Of a DNA stretch of 64,000 nt, positions 1 through 10,800 are shown in pieces. The position numbers and the translations under genes were made by a program. The notes under the pieces are model-generated. The model was given only the letters and a program-made list of their open reading frames with translations. It was not told where the DNA came from and did not search any database. Source of the stretch: G942493215 sp942493215 (GTDB lineage Bacteria; Bacillota_I; Bacilli_A; RF39; UBA660); NCBI GenBank assembly GCA_942493215.1, contig OW818670.1, forward strand, positions 248,001-312,000, written 5' to 3'. Numbering within the stretch: position 1 is the stretch's first letter; the number at the start of each line of letters is the position of its first letter.

Positions 1-465
1 TTTTTAATAACTGGTAATTCTCTTGAATTATTTGGTAAACACATTATGGATATTAATGATAAAAAGCATAAGGCTCTTAATATTTTCGATTATCAAGCAC
101 AAGAACAAGAAAAAAGTATTGTGGGAGAATTAACATTTAAAACTAATCTTATTAATGAAGATATTATTGGTTTTCAAAATCGTCGTAGTCAGATAACTTT
201 ATTAAATGATAATCCCTTATTTGAAGTAATTAAAGGTATTGGAAGTTGTCCTAGTAGTATGAATGAAGGTATTCATTATCATAATTTCTATGGTACTTAT
301 GTTATAGGACCTGTTCTAATTCGCAATCCAAAATTTTTAGTTCACTTTATCAAAGAACTAGTAACTTATCATAATCATAATTTTAAGTTTAAATCTTTTG
401 ATACCAAAACGGAAACTTTAGCTTATCATAATTTTATAAAAAACTTTGTTAATAAAGGAGAATAA
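1..465 (+). CDS. GatD-like glutamine amidotransferase, 5' end outside window
   Basis: The reading frame is open from base 1, so this is the 3' part of a gene that begins upstream; the first internal ATG is at 46. The protein resembles the GatD/CobB-CobQ-like glutaminase subunit that works with MurT to amidate D-Glu of lipid II. The landmarks GFQNR, EGIHYHN and GTYVIGPVL align with S. aureus GatD as I recall it. Two oddities: where GatD has the nucleophile in ICGGYQ this protein reads ITGNSLE, and where GatD has GTYLHGP it reads GTYVIGP. Both the catalytic Cys and His therefore appear to be missing. It ends 2 nt before deoC, so the two are probably co-transcribed. The family call is fairly sure; glutaminase activity is doubtful. 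Confidence 0.7.
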   Translation, partial: FLITGNSLELFGKHIMDINDKKHKALNIFDYQAQEQEKSIVGELTFKTNLINEDIIGFQNRRSQITLLNDNPLFEVIKGIGSCPSSMNEGIHYHNFYGTYVIGPVLIRNPKFLVHFIKELVTYHNHNFKFKSFDTKTETLAYHNFIKNFVNKGE

Positions 466-467
466 TA

Positions 468-1118
468 ATGGAACTAAATAAATATATTGATCACTCTAAT
501 TTAAAAATGAACGCGACAATGCGAGATATTGAGAAACTTTGTCAAGAAGCCATCGATAATCATTTTGTGGCCGTATGTGTACATCCCTATTATGTTAATT
601 TAGCCGTTGGGCTTTTAAAAGAAAGTAATGTTGATGTATGTACCGTTATTGGTTTTCCTTTAGGAATGAATACAACAGCTACTAAAGTTTATGAAGCCAT
701 AGAGGCTGTTGAAAACGGAGCTAAAGAAATTGATATGGTTATCAATATTGGAGCTTTAAAAGATAAAGATTATAACTATGTAAAAAATGAAATTGAAGAG
801 ATTCGTGATGCGATTGAAGGATGTATTCTAAAAGTAATTATTGAAACATCACAACTAACCGATGAAGAAATTATTAAAATGACCGAAATATGTAATGAAA
901 CATATGTTAATTTTATTAAAACATCAACCGGTTTTAATGGTCGAGGAGCAACGTTACATGATATTGAATTAATTAATAGTCATCGTAATGATTTATTAGA
1001 GATTAAAGCCAGTGGTGGTATTAAAACAGAAGAAGAAGCTATTACTTTCATTGAAGCTGGTGTAACAAGAATTGGAACTAGTCATGGAATTGATATAGTA
1101 AATAAAAAAGACCAATAA
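468..1118 (+). CDS. deoC: Deoxyribose-phosphate aldolase
   Basis: Class I aldolase that splits 2-deoxyribose-5-phosphate into glyceraldehyde-3-phosphate and acetaldehyde in the cytoplasm during deoxynucleoside catabolism. At 216 aa it has the usual family length. The Schiff-base lysine is K151 in VNFIKTSTGF, the second conserved lysine is K180 in IKASGGI, and the active-site aspartate is D89 in KEIDMVINIG. AAAGGAG lies six bases before the ATG. It follows the GatD-like gene by 2 nt and its stop codon sits inside the terminator hairpin at 1105-1132, so it is the last gene of its transcript. No other deoxynucleoside catabolism gene is nearby. Confidence 0.95.
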   Translation: MELNKYIDHSNLKMNATMRDIEKLCQEAIDNHFVAVCVHPYYVNLAVGLLKESNVDVCTVIGFPLGMNTTATKVYEAIEAVENGAKEIDMVINIGALKDKDYNYVKNEIEEIRDAIEGCILKVIIETSQLTDEEIIKMTEICNETYVNFIKTSTGFNGRGATLHDIELINSHRNDLLEIKASGGIKTEEEAITFIEAGVTRIGTSHGIDIVNKKDQ

Positions 1119-1132
1119 TTTGGTCTTTTTTT
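1105..1132 (+). terminator. Rho-independent terminator after deoC
   Basis: The stem AAGACCAA/TTGGTCTT with a short loop is followed by a run of T. The deoC stop codon lies in the loop. Confidence 0.85.
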
Positions 1133-1195
1133 AATTATAAGCTAAAGATTACACTTAATTGTCGTAAGTGGGGCATCCCGCATCCTTATCCATAA

Positions 1196-1249
1196 CCCAT
1201 AATTAATGTATATAAACAAATATTATTTTTATTCTCATTACATTATGGG
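1196..1249. repeat. Long imperfect inverted repeat in the deoC-1353 gap
   Basis: CCCATAATTAATG at 1196-1208 pairs with CATTACATTATGGG at 1236-1249, giving a 13-bp stem with one bulged base and a 27-nt loop. It stands alone between a terminator and the next gene, and no T-run follows. The rest of the 1133-1352 gap holds nothing I recognise. Function unknown; it could be an RNA structure or a remnant. Confidence 0.4.
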
Positions 1250-1352
1250 CATTAATTTCTATAAATATTCAGTTAATTTAAAAAAAATCATAGTCACATC
1301 TATTACACAGAAATATCAGCCGACAATATATTAAATTAGAGGAGGTGCCTCT

Positions 1353-1583
1353 ATGAATCAATGCGTAAATAGATTTTATCTACCTATTTTATTAGCATAT
1401 CTCGGCTTCTTATTACTTGGTTCACTCGTTGGCTTAGCAATTGGTCTAGCATTAGCAGCAGTATTGTTATCAGTTATTATTGGTTTTTTTATTGGATTAG
1501 CATTAGCAATCATTGTTAACGCAATTATAATAATTGTTGTCAACAGAACCTGTTACAGAAAAGATTCAGCCTGTAATGAATAA
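1353..1583 (+). CDS. Small hydrophobic membrane protein, unknown function
   Basis: A 76-aa protein I do not recognise. It has about two membrane helices rich in Gly, Ala, Leu and Ile (roughly residues 8-37 and 38-65), with short ends holding Cys residues at the N-terminus (MNQCVN) and in the tail (RTCYRKDSACNE). Glycine-spaced patterns such as GLAIGLALA suggest tight helix packing. The ribosome site GAGGAGGTG lies inside a small hairpin, AGAGG at 1338-1342 with CCTCT at 1348-1352, immediately before the ATG. It lies upstream of the Cys-rich repeat protein, which also has a strong ribosome site. Real gene likely; role unknown. Confidence 0.6.
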   Translation: MNQCVNRFYLPILLAYLGFLLLGSLVGLAIGLALAAVLLSVIIGFFIGLALAIIVNAIIIIVVNRTCYRKDSACNE

Positions 1584-1707
1584 AAAAAGGTTTTAGAATA
1601 AATCTATACAGTTCTTTTTATACTTCAAATAATAAATGAAATAAAGGGCTTTTATTATTTTACGAAAAAGAAAACTGCATACTATATTTTAGGAGGTGTC
1701 ATATACG

Positions 1708-2109
1708 ATGTACGAAGAAGAAAAAAACTATTCTGAAAATGTAGAAAGGTTTTCAAAAAAAGAATGTTGTGTTTATATCAATATAAATACTATATGTAAA
1801 AAAGATTATGATTTAGAAAGCACAGATGCAAAAATAGCGCCCAAAGATGAATGTTGTGTTTGTATCAACATAAATACTATATGCAAAGAAGACCATGATT
1901 GGAAGAATACACATGAAAGAAATTGTGGTGAAGGTGAAGAAAACTTACCAAAAAAAGAATGCTGTGTTTGTGTCAACATAAATACTGTATGCAAAGAAGA
2001 TCACGATTGGGAAAACAAAGATGAAGAAATTTTTGGTAAAGATACAAAAATAGCACCAAAAGATGAATGTTGTGTTTGCGTCAACATAAATACAAAATGT
2101 AAAGATTAG
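1708..2109 (+). CDS. Cys-rich four-repeat protein, unknown function
   Basis: A 133-aa soluble protein built from four copies of a 15-18 residue unit, consensus ECCVCVNINTxCKEDHDW, at about residues 19-35, 49-66, 85-101 and 120-133. Linkers alternate: units 1 and 3 follow KKECCV, while units 2 and 4 follow KIAPKDECCV, so a two-unit block was probably duplicated. Each unit has a Cys pair plus one or two more Cys, which could bind metal or form disulfides. AGGAGG at 1691-1696 favours ATG 1708; the GTG at 1696 overlaps that ribosome site. There is no signal peptide or membrane segment. I know no family for it. Spore-coat-like proteins can look like this, but that is a guess. Confidence 0.7.
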   Translation: MYEEEKNYSENVERFSKKECCVYININTICKKDYDLESTDAKIAPKDECCVCININTICKEDHDWKNTHERNCGEGEENLPKKECCVCVNINTVCKEDHDWENKDEEIFGKDTKIAPKDECCVCVNINTKCKD

Positions 2110-2128
2110 GTTAACCCATAAATACTAT

Positions 2129-2155
2129 AAAAAATCTATTTATTAGATTTTTTTC
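2129..2155 (+). terminator. Terminator after the Cys-rich repeat gene
   Basis: AAAAATCTA, a 5-nt loop, then TAGATTTTTTT directly downstream of the stop codon. Confidence 0.8.
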
Positions 2156-2229
2156 TTTTACTTATATTATATGCATTAATTAAAAATGATTATTAAAATT
2201 AAGAATTTAAGTAAAAACTATCATACAAA

Positions 2230-2269
2230 AATGATCAGATAAAGGCAATTGATAAATTATCTGATCATT
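2230..2269 (-). terminator. Terminator of the glucan synthase-pgi-pgm operon
   Basis: A perfect 13-bp stem, AATGATCAGATAA/TTATCTGATCATT, lies 30 nt past the pgm stop. On the minus strand a TTTTT run follows. It faces the terminator of the plus-strand repeat gene. Confidence 0.75.
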
Positions 2270-2298
2270 ATTTATTTGGTATTAGTTATATAAAAAAA

Positions 2299-3684
2299 TT
2301 AATCTTTATGATTAATTTTTCTTATTATTTCATTAATTAAATTGATATATTCTGTTTGTATTTGCTCTATTCTAGTCTCTGTTTCGGCTTCAAATCTTAG
2401 TGTTATATTAGGACCAGTATTAGATGCTCTAACTAAAAACCAAGCATCCTCAAATTCTACTCTAACACCATCAACCGTAATAAGATTATAGTTTTTAGAC
2501 GCAAAATATTTTTTTAATTCAGCAATTATTACAAATTTTGTTTCTTCCGTAACGGCTATTTTCATCTCATCAGTTGAGAAATAATGTTTTATATCCGAAG
2601 TTAAATCGTTCATTGATTTATTTGTCTTAGATAATATTTCAACCATTCTAAGACCACCATAGATACCATCATCAAAGCCCGGAAATTTATCTTTAAAGAA
2701 GATATGACCAGAATACTCACCACCAAAGTCAATATTTAATTCATTAACTTGACGATATAGGTAAGAATTACCTGTCCTTGACATTATTTTCTTTAAACCT
2801 AGTTTATCAACTTCTTCGCTTAATACTTTAGAGCATTTAACATCATAAATAGCTGTTCGATTTTTTAATGACCCATTTAGATAACGATACATAATAATCA
2901 TATAAATATCGGTATTTATAATATTACCTAGTTCATCAACTAAACGAACACGATCACCATCAGCATCAATCGCAATACCTAAATCATAATGCAATTCTTT
3001 TACTTTTGATTGCAAATCCTTAAGGTTCTCAGCTACCGATGGATCGGGATGATGATTAGGGAATGTTCCATCACTATCAGAATAAATAAGGCTATATTCA
3101 ATTGGTAATCGATCTAGGATATCACGAATAATTACTGATCCTGTACCATTGCCACAATCTACTACTATTTTAATTTTTTTATGACCAATATCTAAAGATT
3201 TAGTAATAGTATCAAGATAATCATTCTTGATATCATATGATTTAACACTACCTATTCCATCAATAAAGTCCCCACTAATGGTAAAATCTCCAAAAGTAGT
3301 TATTTCATCACCAACAGCGTTACCTCTTTTATCAAAAGAAATTTTAAAACCATTATATTCTTTAGGATTATGACTTGCTGTTATCATTATAGCTGACCAA
3401 ATATCTAAATGATATCTGGCAAAATAATACATTGGAGTTGTTACTAAACCTAAATCAATAACATTAGCCCCTGTACTAATTAATCCTTTAAGCAAATACT
3501 CATTTAATTCTGGTGATGATAAACGATTATCATGACCAACAACAACATCTTTTTTACCCATTTTACTAATATAGGTACCAAAACTACGACCTAATATATA
3601 AGCAAAATCTTTATTAATATCTTCTGGGTATACCCCTCTTATATCATAAGCTCGAAATATTTCACGATTAATGGTTTGTGTCAT
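2299..3684 (-). CDS. Phosphoglucomutase/phosphomannomutase
   Basis: Alpha-D-phosphohexomutase that interconverts hexose-6-phosphate and hexose-1-phosphate. The phosphoserine loop TASHNP carries S104, the metal loop is DADGDR, and the sugar loop GEYSGHIFF is of the ManB/AlgC type that accepts glucose or mannose. At 461 aa it has normal length. ATG 3684 is preferred over an upstream TTG because AAGGAG lies 10 nt before it; it overlaps the 3' end of pgi. As the last gene of the glucan synthase-pgi-pgm operon it probably makes glucose-1-phosphate for the sugar donor. Glucose versus mannose preference cannot be read from sequence. Confidence 0.9.
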   Translation of the reverse strand: MTQTINREIFRAYDIRGVYPEDINKDFAYILGRSFGTYISKMGKKDVVVGHDNRLSSPELNEYLLKGLISTGANVIDLGLVTTPMYYFARYHLDIWSAIMITASHNPKEYNGFKISFDKRGNAVGDEITTFGDFTISGDFIDGIGSVKSYDIKNDYLDTITKSLDIGHKKIKIVVDCGNGTGSVIIRDILDRLPIEYSLIYSDSDGTFPNHHPDPSVAENLKDLQSKVKELHYDLGIAIDADGDRVRLVDELGNIINTDIYMIIMYRYLNGSLKNRTAIYDVKCSKVLSEEVDKLGLKKIMSRTGNSYLYRQVNELNIDFGGEYSGHIFFKDKFPGFDDGIYGGLRMVEILSKTNKSMNDLTSDIKHYFSTDEMKIAVTEETKFVIIAELKKYFASKNYNLITVDGVRVEFEDAWFLVRASNTGPNITLRFEAETETRIEQIQTEYINLINEIIRKINHKD

Positions 3685-4879
3685 TACTATCAAGCTCCTT
3701 ACTAATTAGATTCTTATAGGCATTTACACCAGGTTGATCAAAAGGATATATATCTAATAGATATCCGCCTGTTGCAGCTGCTACTTCAAAGAAATATATT
3801 AAATATCCCAAATTATAAGGATTTAAACTATCAATATCAATATAATTACTATAAGTACCGGTTTGATAATGGGCTTCCGCTACTTTATGAGCTGCTATAT
3901 TGTTTATTGCATCCATTGTTTTTTGATATTTAAGGATATTTAATTCACAAGTATTATTAATACTTAGGACTGTTTCAAAAATGATATTTGTGCCATCTTG
4001 ATAGAACTGACCTAGAGAATGTAAATCTCTCGTATTAATAGATGATACAGGAAATATACCCTTTTTATCTTTACCCTGTGTTTCTGCAAATAATTGTTTT
4101 AACCATTCCGTAAAATATAATAATTTTGGTTCATAAACCGTGAATGATTCAATTAATTTACCTCTATTATTTAATATATCACGAATAGTAGCGTACTTAT
4201 AAGCATCTTCCCTATTAACGCTTCTAGCTCCATCTAATAAATCATAAATATTAATACCAGCAACCGCAATTGGGAGAAGGCCAACAGCTGTTAAAACTGA
4301 ATACCTTCCTCCTACTTGCTCTGGTACTTCAAAGAATTTATAATTTTCTTTATCAACTAATTCTTTTAATGTTCCTTCATCCTTACTGGTAGTAATAATA
4401 ACTCTACGTATTATTTCTTCACTATTATATTTACTTTTTAATACATCGTATAAGTAATCAAATGCAATACTAGGCTCTAAAGTAGTACCTGATTTTGAAA
4501 TGACATTGATAATAACATCTTTATCTTTAATATAATCTGATAACTCTTTTAAGTAACTAGCGGATAGTGAAGTACCAGTAAATATTATTTCTGGTTTATG
4601 ATGTTCAAAATAAGGATTTAAGGCATCAATTACAGCTTTAGCACCTAGAAATGATCCTCCTATACCTATAACAATAAATACATCACAATTAGATCGAATA
4701 TAATTACTAGTTTTTACAATATCGTCTAATAAACCAATATTTAAAATCTGATCAAAATTATACCATCCTAATAATTGTTTACCATTTTTTAGTTTATCTT
4801 TTATTACGTCTATTTTATCTTTATAACTAACAACGGTGTCTAATTTAGGAATGTAAGATGTGAAATCAAATTTTATCAT
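3668..4879 (-). CDS. pgi: Glucose-6-phosphate isomerase
   Basis: Cytoplasmic isomerase between glucose-6-phosphate and fructose-6-phosphate. The protein has two SIS subdomains with the phosphate-binding loops IGIGGSFLGAKAVI (near 71-84) and ISKSGTTLEPS (near 127-137), then PEQVGGRYSVLTAVG and a C-terminal HKVAEAHYQTGT. At 403 aa it is shorter than the roughly 450-aa enzymes of Bacillus, but all core motifs are present. AGGAGG lies 5 nt before ATG 4879, and the start sits one base after the stop of the glucan synthase gene, so the two are translationally close. Likely a metabolic link between glycolysis and glucan synthesis. Confidence 0.95.
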   Translation of the reverse strand: MIKFDFTSYIPKLDTVVSYKDKIDVIKDKLKNGKQLLGWYNFDQILNIGLLDDIVKTSNYIRSNCDVFIVIGIGGSFLGAKAVIDALNPYFEHHKPEIIFTGTSLSASYLKELSDYIKDKDVIINVISKSGTTLEPSIAFDYLYDVLKSKYNSEEIIRRVIITTSKDEGTLKELVDKENYKFFEVPEQVGGRYSVLTAVGLLPIAVAGINIYDLLDGARSVNREDAYKYATIRDILNNRGKLIESFTVYEPKLLYFTEWLKQLFAETQGKDKKGIFPVSSINTRDLHSLGQFYQDGTNIIFETVLSINNTCELNILKYQKTMDAINNIAAHKVAEAHYQTGTYSNYIDIDSLNPYNLGYLIYFFEVAAATGGYLLDIYPFDQPGVNAYKNLISKELDSNDTNH

Positions 4880-4880
4880 T

Positions 4881-7800
4881 TCAGCCTCCTATTTTTACCA
4901 CAATATTATGTGTTTTTTTATCATTAATAAGCTCAATATAATCATTATTACTTAACTTATTATCATCATATATCTCATTATTGGTATCTTTTATAATATC
5001 TATTATATATGTTGTTTCTAGATATTGATAAGTAATTTGATATTTATCCCACGAACTAGGAATATGTGGCTTAATATATAATTTATTGCCTTTTTTATTG
5101 AATCCTAAAATATCAACTAATCCAACATGATAGAACCAACCACTACTACCAGTATACCAAGTCCAGCCGCCTTGAGTTTCAAAATCTTTATTACTATAAA
5201 TATCAGCAGCTAATACATATGGCTCTACTTTATATTTTAATACATCTTCTTTTGTAAGAGTGCGGTTAATAGGGTTAATCATCTGATAGTATTCAAAAGC
5301 TTTATCCGTTAATCCTTCTTTTATTAAAGCCATAATATACCAAGATACAGAGTGAGTATATTGACCACCATTTTCTCTTACACCTTTTGGATAGCTCATA
5401 ATATAACCTGGATTATCTTCATTACTTTCAAACGCCGGATCTAACAGCTTGATAATTTTATTATCTTTATCAACTAGTTTTTCTTCTACAGATTTAATAA
5501 TGGCCTTCTTTTGTTCGGGAGTTGCAATATCTGTTAGAATAGCAAAACTTTGTGATAATAAATCAATTTGACATTCTTTATTAGATATTGAACCTAACTT
5601 AATACCATTATCAAAAAAGGCTCTTAAATATTGTTTTCCATCCCATGCTACATCTAAAATAGCTTTCTTTAGTTTATTATTGAACATAACATATTTATCA
5701 ATATTATCATGAGGCAAATATGTTTTCATTATTGCCATAAAATAGTCTACCATTTGATATAAGAAGAATCCTAACCAAACACTGGTTCCTTGACCATTTA
5801 TACCAACCATATTCATACCGTCATTCCAATCGCCACCACCCATTAATGGTAACCCATTGGATCCAAGTTCTTGCATAGCTTTAGTAATAGCTTTTTGACA
5901 ATGTTCATATAGGGAATATTCTTCATCACTATAGACAATATCTAAAATTCTTTCTTTTTCATAGCCTTCTAAAATAGAACCTTCAATAAATGGTATCTTT
6001 TCATCAAGAATTGACCAATCACCGGTGACATTGATATACTCATAAACAGCATAAATCAACCATAAATAGTCATCTTTATATAAAGAGCGAATACCTATCT
6101 TATTTTCTTCGTGCCACCAATGCATTACATCTCCTTCTTTAAACTGATGTTTAGCATTAAATAATATCTGTTTTTTAGTTGTTTCAGAATCAATAACACA
6201 AATATTCATTGCATCTTGTAATTGATCTCTAAAACCATAGGCCCCACTCACTTGATAAAAACCAGCTCGAGCATTTATTCTTGAAGAAATAGTTTGATAT
6301 AATAACCAGCCATTAATCATATAGTTAAAGCTTTCATTTGGTGTTTTAACTTGAACAACATCTAATTTTTTATGCCAATATTCTTTAACTAAATTAAACT
6401 CATCATTAATATTTTTAATTGTATTATACTTATTAATTAACGATAATACGTCCCCTTCATGACCACAACCCAGCATAAAGACAATTTCTTCTTCTTGCTT
6501 GCTATCTATGTAAAGAGATGTCGTAAATTCTTTAAATAGAATACGATCAATATCAACTGTTTCAATTGGTCTGGTTACTGTCATAAAAACATTTACATCA
6601 TTAAAATATTTATTATAGGCATTTCGAAGACTAATATAATTATTATCTTTATGATAATTAGATAATAAATGACGACTTGTTTTTTCTTCAGTAACACCTA
6701 AATTAGGATTAAGCCAATACTTTAGTTCAACCCGTCTTTTATGAACTGAAGTATTTTTAAGTTTTAGCTTATAAAATTTAATTGTTTGATTAAGAGCTAC
6801 AAACTCTGTTAACTCAATGTCTAATCCTTCTAAACGTCCAAAGAAAGCACTATAACCAAAACCAAATTTAGTCACGTTAAATAAAATATTATTATCATTT
6901 ATACGAATTCCCTCTGAAAAATCATTTAATAATATATCATTAGTCCAACTGGTTAGTTTATATTCACGACTATTATATGCATATGTAAAACCGGCATTAT
7001 TATTGGTTGTTAATGTACCAAAATTGTTATTAGCTATAACATTACTCCAAACCTGAGGTGTATTGTTATTAACAATTTGATATTCTTTACCATTATTAGT
7101 GAATCCACCAAAGTCATTATAAAACATCATTTCATTTTTATCATAAGCAATCGGTAAACTATTTACATTATTAATACCCAACTTACCACTAATAGTATTT
7201 CTTTTTTGAAGATCATCAATATAATACTTAAGAGAATTATAAATACTACTATCTATTTTTAATCTAGATACTGTATTTAAAAGTTTCCGTTCATTATCAT
7301 TAACATCATCATATTTAAGAATATAGATATTTCCTGGTGTACGATAAAAATTATTTATAGCATACATATGATATTTTTCGGTTTCTATTTCTTTTGAAAT
7401 AATGTCGGCATATTCTACATTTTGACTATTGATTATAACTAAATCAACAAATATAGCTCTGCTCTTATAATATTCATAAGCCCGTAAAAGTTCTTTTACC
7501 AAACTTAAATCATCTAGATCTTTTACTTCTAATAAGATAATCGGTCTATCACCAGATATTCCATAGCGCCATAAATTAGATTGTGATAAGACGTTTTCTT
7601 TTAGAATTTCTTTTCTTTCATCAGTAATTCCAATGTGACTACTCTGTAAAAGATAATTTAACATTGTATTATATAAGTGCATATCCATAGCTGTCATTTC
7701 AACTAACTTGGTTGTAGCATTACTTATCATGGTAGCAGCCTTAAAGCCTTTTTCATCAATAATACTAGGTTTAGAATAGAAATCTAATGTATCTAATATT

Positions 7801-10800
7801 TGAGCATAAGATTTTCCAAACGTATTAATTAGATAAACAGTTACTTCATCATCACTAGGAACATTTATTTTGTTACGTAAACTAATAATTGGCTCAAGTG
7901 ATGTTTTATTATTGCTTGCTAATTTTCTTTCCAAAGCAATAGGATTATTAGTATTGCGTCCTCGACCAATAAAATCTAGTCGATTAGTTTCATATTCATA
8001 CTCACCTAATGGATTATCAATTAATAAGCGACTAGCCATATAATATTTCATTTTAGAATCACGATTGTTTTTAGTAATAATAATAGCATTTTTATCATAA
8101 TTATATTTACTTTCAATAAATAAATTATTATATACCCGGTGGGTAATATCAACCATGTTTTCTGCTATTATTGGTTCCGTATATGTTGTTAATTCTAATA
8201 TTTTATCCGTATCACTATTATTCTTAAAAGTTATTTTTCTAATTTCAGCATGATGCATTTTTGTAACAATTATTTCCGTTGTTGTGACTATATCATCATC
8301 AGTACGAACATATTTAATACAATCAAGGGCAAAAACCACTTTATATTTTTTAGGCTTTTTATTTATAGGAGCATAAGTATTTGACCATACCTTACCACTA
8401 TCAATATCTTTAATATAAACAAACATACCATAGTCTTGCTCCGTTATTTTCCTATAGCGATTTAGACGGATATTATTATATTTACTATATCCATTACCCC
8501 GATCATTAATTATTAAGCTATATTCTGAATTAGATAAAACGGATAATTCTGGAAGCGTTGAAAGGCTATAAAAAGTCCTAACATCATTTTCAAATGATTC
8601 TTTTTGATAATTATACTTTTTATATCTATTAATTTTAACATTTATTATTGGTTTAAATTGTACCTTCTCTTTTGATAAAATAGTATATACTTTATTTCTT
8701 TCATCACTTGCAAAGTAGTTTTGAATAACACCATCTTTAATACAGTTAGCCAAACTACTTAAAATCATCCCTTGATGATGAGCAAAGAAAGAATACACAG
8801 GCATTTTATTATTAACATCATAGGATTCATATAATCCATATATACCACGCATATTTATCTTATCGTATTTTTTAATATTCTTAATTACATCTTTAGGGAA
8901 TTCTGTAATAGCCAAGATTGAACCATATGGAGCAATTACCTCTTGACTTTCTGTCTCCTGCCTAATTCTTAAAGCTGGTATACCAAAAGCTTTATACTTA
9001 TAATTTTGGGAGTCATCTAGTTCATTATAGGCTGATTCCGAAACACCCCATGGCAAACTGCGATTTATTTTTAACATATATTCTTTTTGAGCATAATAGG
9101 CAAAATGATAGCTTTCATCTAGTAATGTATTAGCATAATTTTTCATAAATATTAACGGCATAAAATACTCAAATGATGTTCCAAACCAAGATATTACACC
9201 CTTACGACATTTATATGTTGTCAAAGTTTTATCTAATACAAACCAATTCTTACTAGATATATCCCCTTTAGCAATTGCCACATAACTAGCAATTCGACAT
9301 TCACTCATTATACGATCATATTTAGCTGCTGTTAACTTACCATCGTCATCATTGTAACCAAGTTTTATAAAATTACCACTATCACATAAAAACTTAAAAT
9401 TAGTATTATCAATAATATCACTGATAGTTGTGACTAAAGTAGAATCATTATGCTTCTTCAAAAACTCTTTTACAACAATTAAAGATGCTATAAAATTACC
9501 ACTATCAACACCAGAAATAAAGCTAGGCTTTAATACTTCTAGAGTTTCTATATTATACCAGTTATATAAATGACCATTCCATTTAGCAAGTTTATTTATA
9601 GTATTAATAACATTATTAAGCATACTTATTGCTTCTTCTTCATTAATAAAACCAAGTTCACATGCCGAAACAATGGAAACTAAAGACAAGCCAATATTAG
9701 TTGATGATGTCTTATTATCAGCTTTATAATCTCTATTTATTTGATAATTGTCAGGAATCAAATAATTGTTTCCTGGATTCATATTGTCACTAAAGAAATG
9801 CCATGTTTCTCTTGCTAGATCCTCAAGATATTTTTTATCATCAATTGTTATAGTCTTCTTATTATCAACTATATCTTTACTTAATAAATATGCCATAATT
9901 GGTCCTAAAAGAAAAATAAAGACCAACGTATAACCAATTATATTATGACTATTAAAATAAGATAAGATAATTATAATAATAGAAACTAAATAATTAGGCC
10001 AAAATTGTTTAATAATATTTTTATAAGATGAATCTGTATATTTTTCAGCATCTTCTGAAGTAATCCAATTTAGTAACTTCTTTTTACTTACTAGCATCCG
10101 ATAAGCTGATTTTACAAAAGATGAAATATATAAATAGGTATCGTAAGGAATAAAAGCAAAAGTTGATATAATTCTAACAAGGGTTGCTTTATTACCATAA
10201 ATCAAAAGATTATGATATTTAAAATATGAAACTTTTAATTGTTTTATTGAAAATTGTTCTAAAATACAAGCCATAACTGGTGATACAATCACCAATAAGC
10301 AAAGTAAAAAAACTAACAAAGAATTATTATTAGGAACAGCTAAAGATAGTATTATAATGATGACTAAAAATAAATTAATTAGAGCTCTCCTAATGTTGTC
10401 AAAAATCTTCCATTTACTTATTAATGAAATAGGATTCTTTACTTTTTTGTTTTGTTCATTTCGAACATTATTTTTAAGCCAGCCAATAATCTGGAAGTCC
10501 CCTCTTGCCCATCTTGATCTTCTTGAAGCATCAACTAAAAACTTAGTGGGAAAATCATCCATAAAGTCAGCATCTAAAACATCAGCACACCGTAAATAGC
10601 TTCCCTCTATTAAATCATGACTTAAAATTTGATTATTAGGGAAGCATCCCTTTAATACTGATTGATATACTTCTAGATCATATATGCCTTTACCAACAAA
10701 AGTTCCTTCTTTAAAAACATCTTGATAAAAATCAGCGAATACATAGCTATAAGAATCAAAACCACCCGTACCAGCATATATCTGTGAGAATTGTGACTTA

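Noticed and set aside
1678..1686. CATACTATA as a mother-cell sigma -10 element for the repeat gene
   Set aside because: Transcription would start about at base 1693, inside the AGGAGG ribosome site, leaving no usable leader.
1806..1994. Minus-strand ORF opposite the Cys-rich repeat gene
   Set aside because: It is the mirror of the repeats; the plus strand has the strong ribosome site and terminator.
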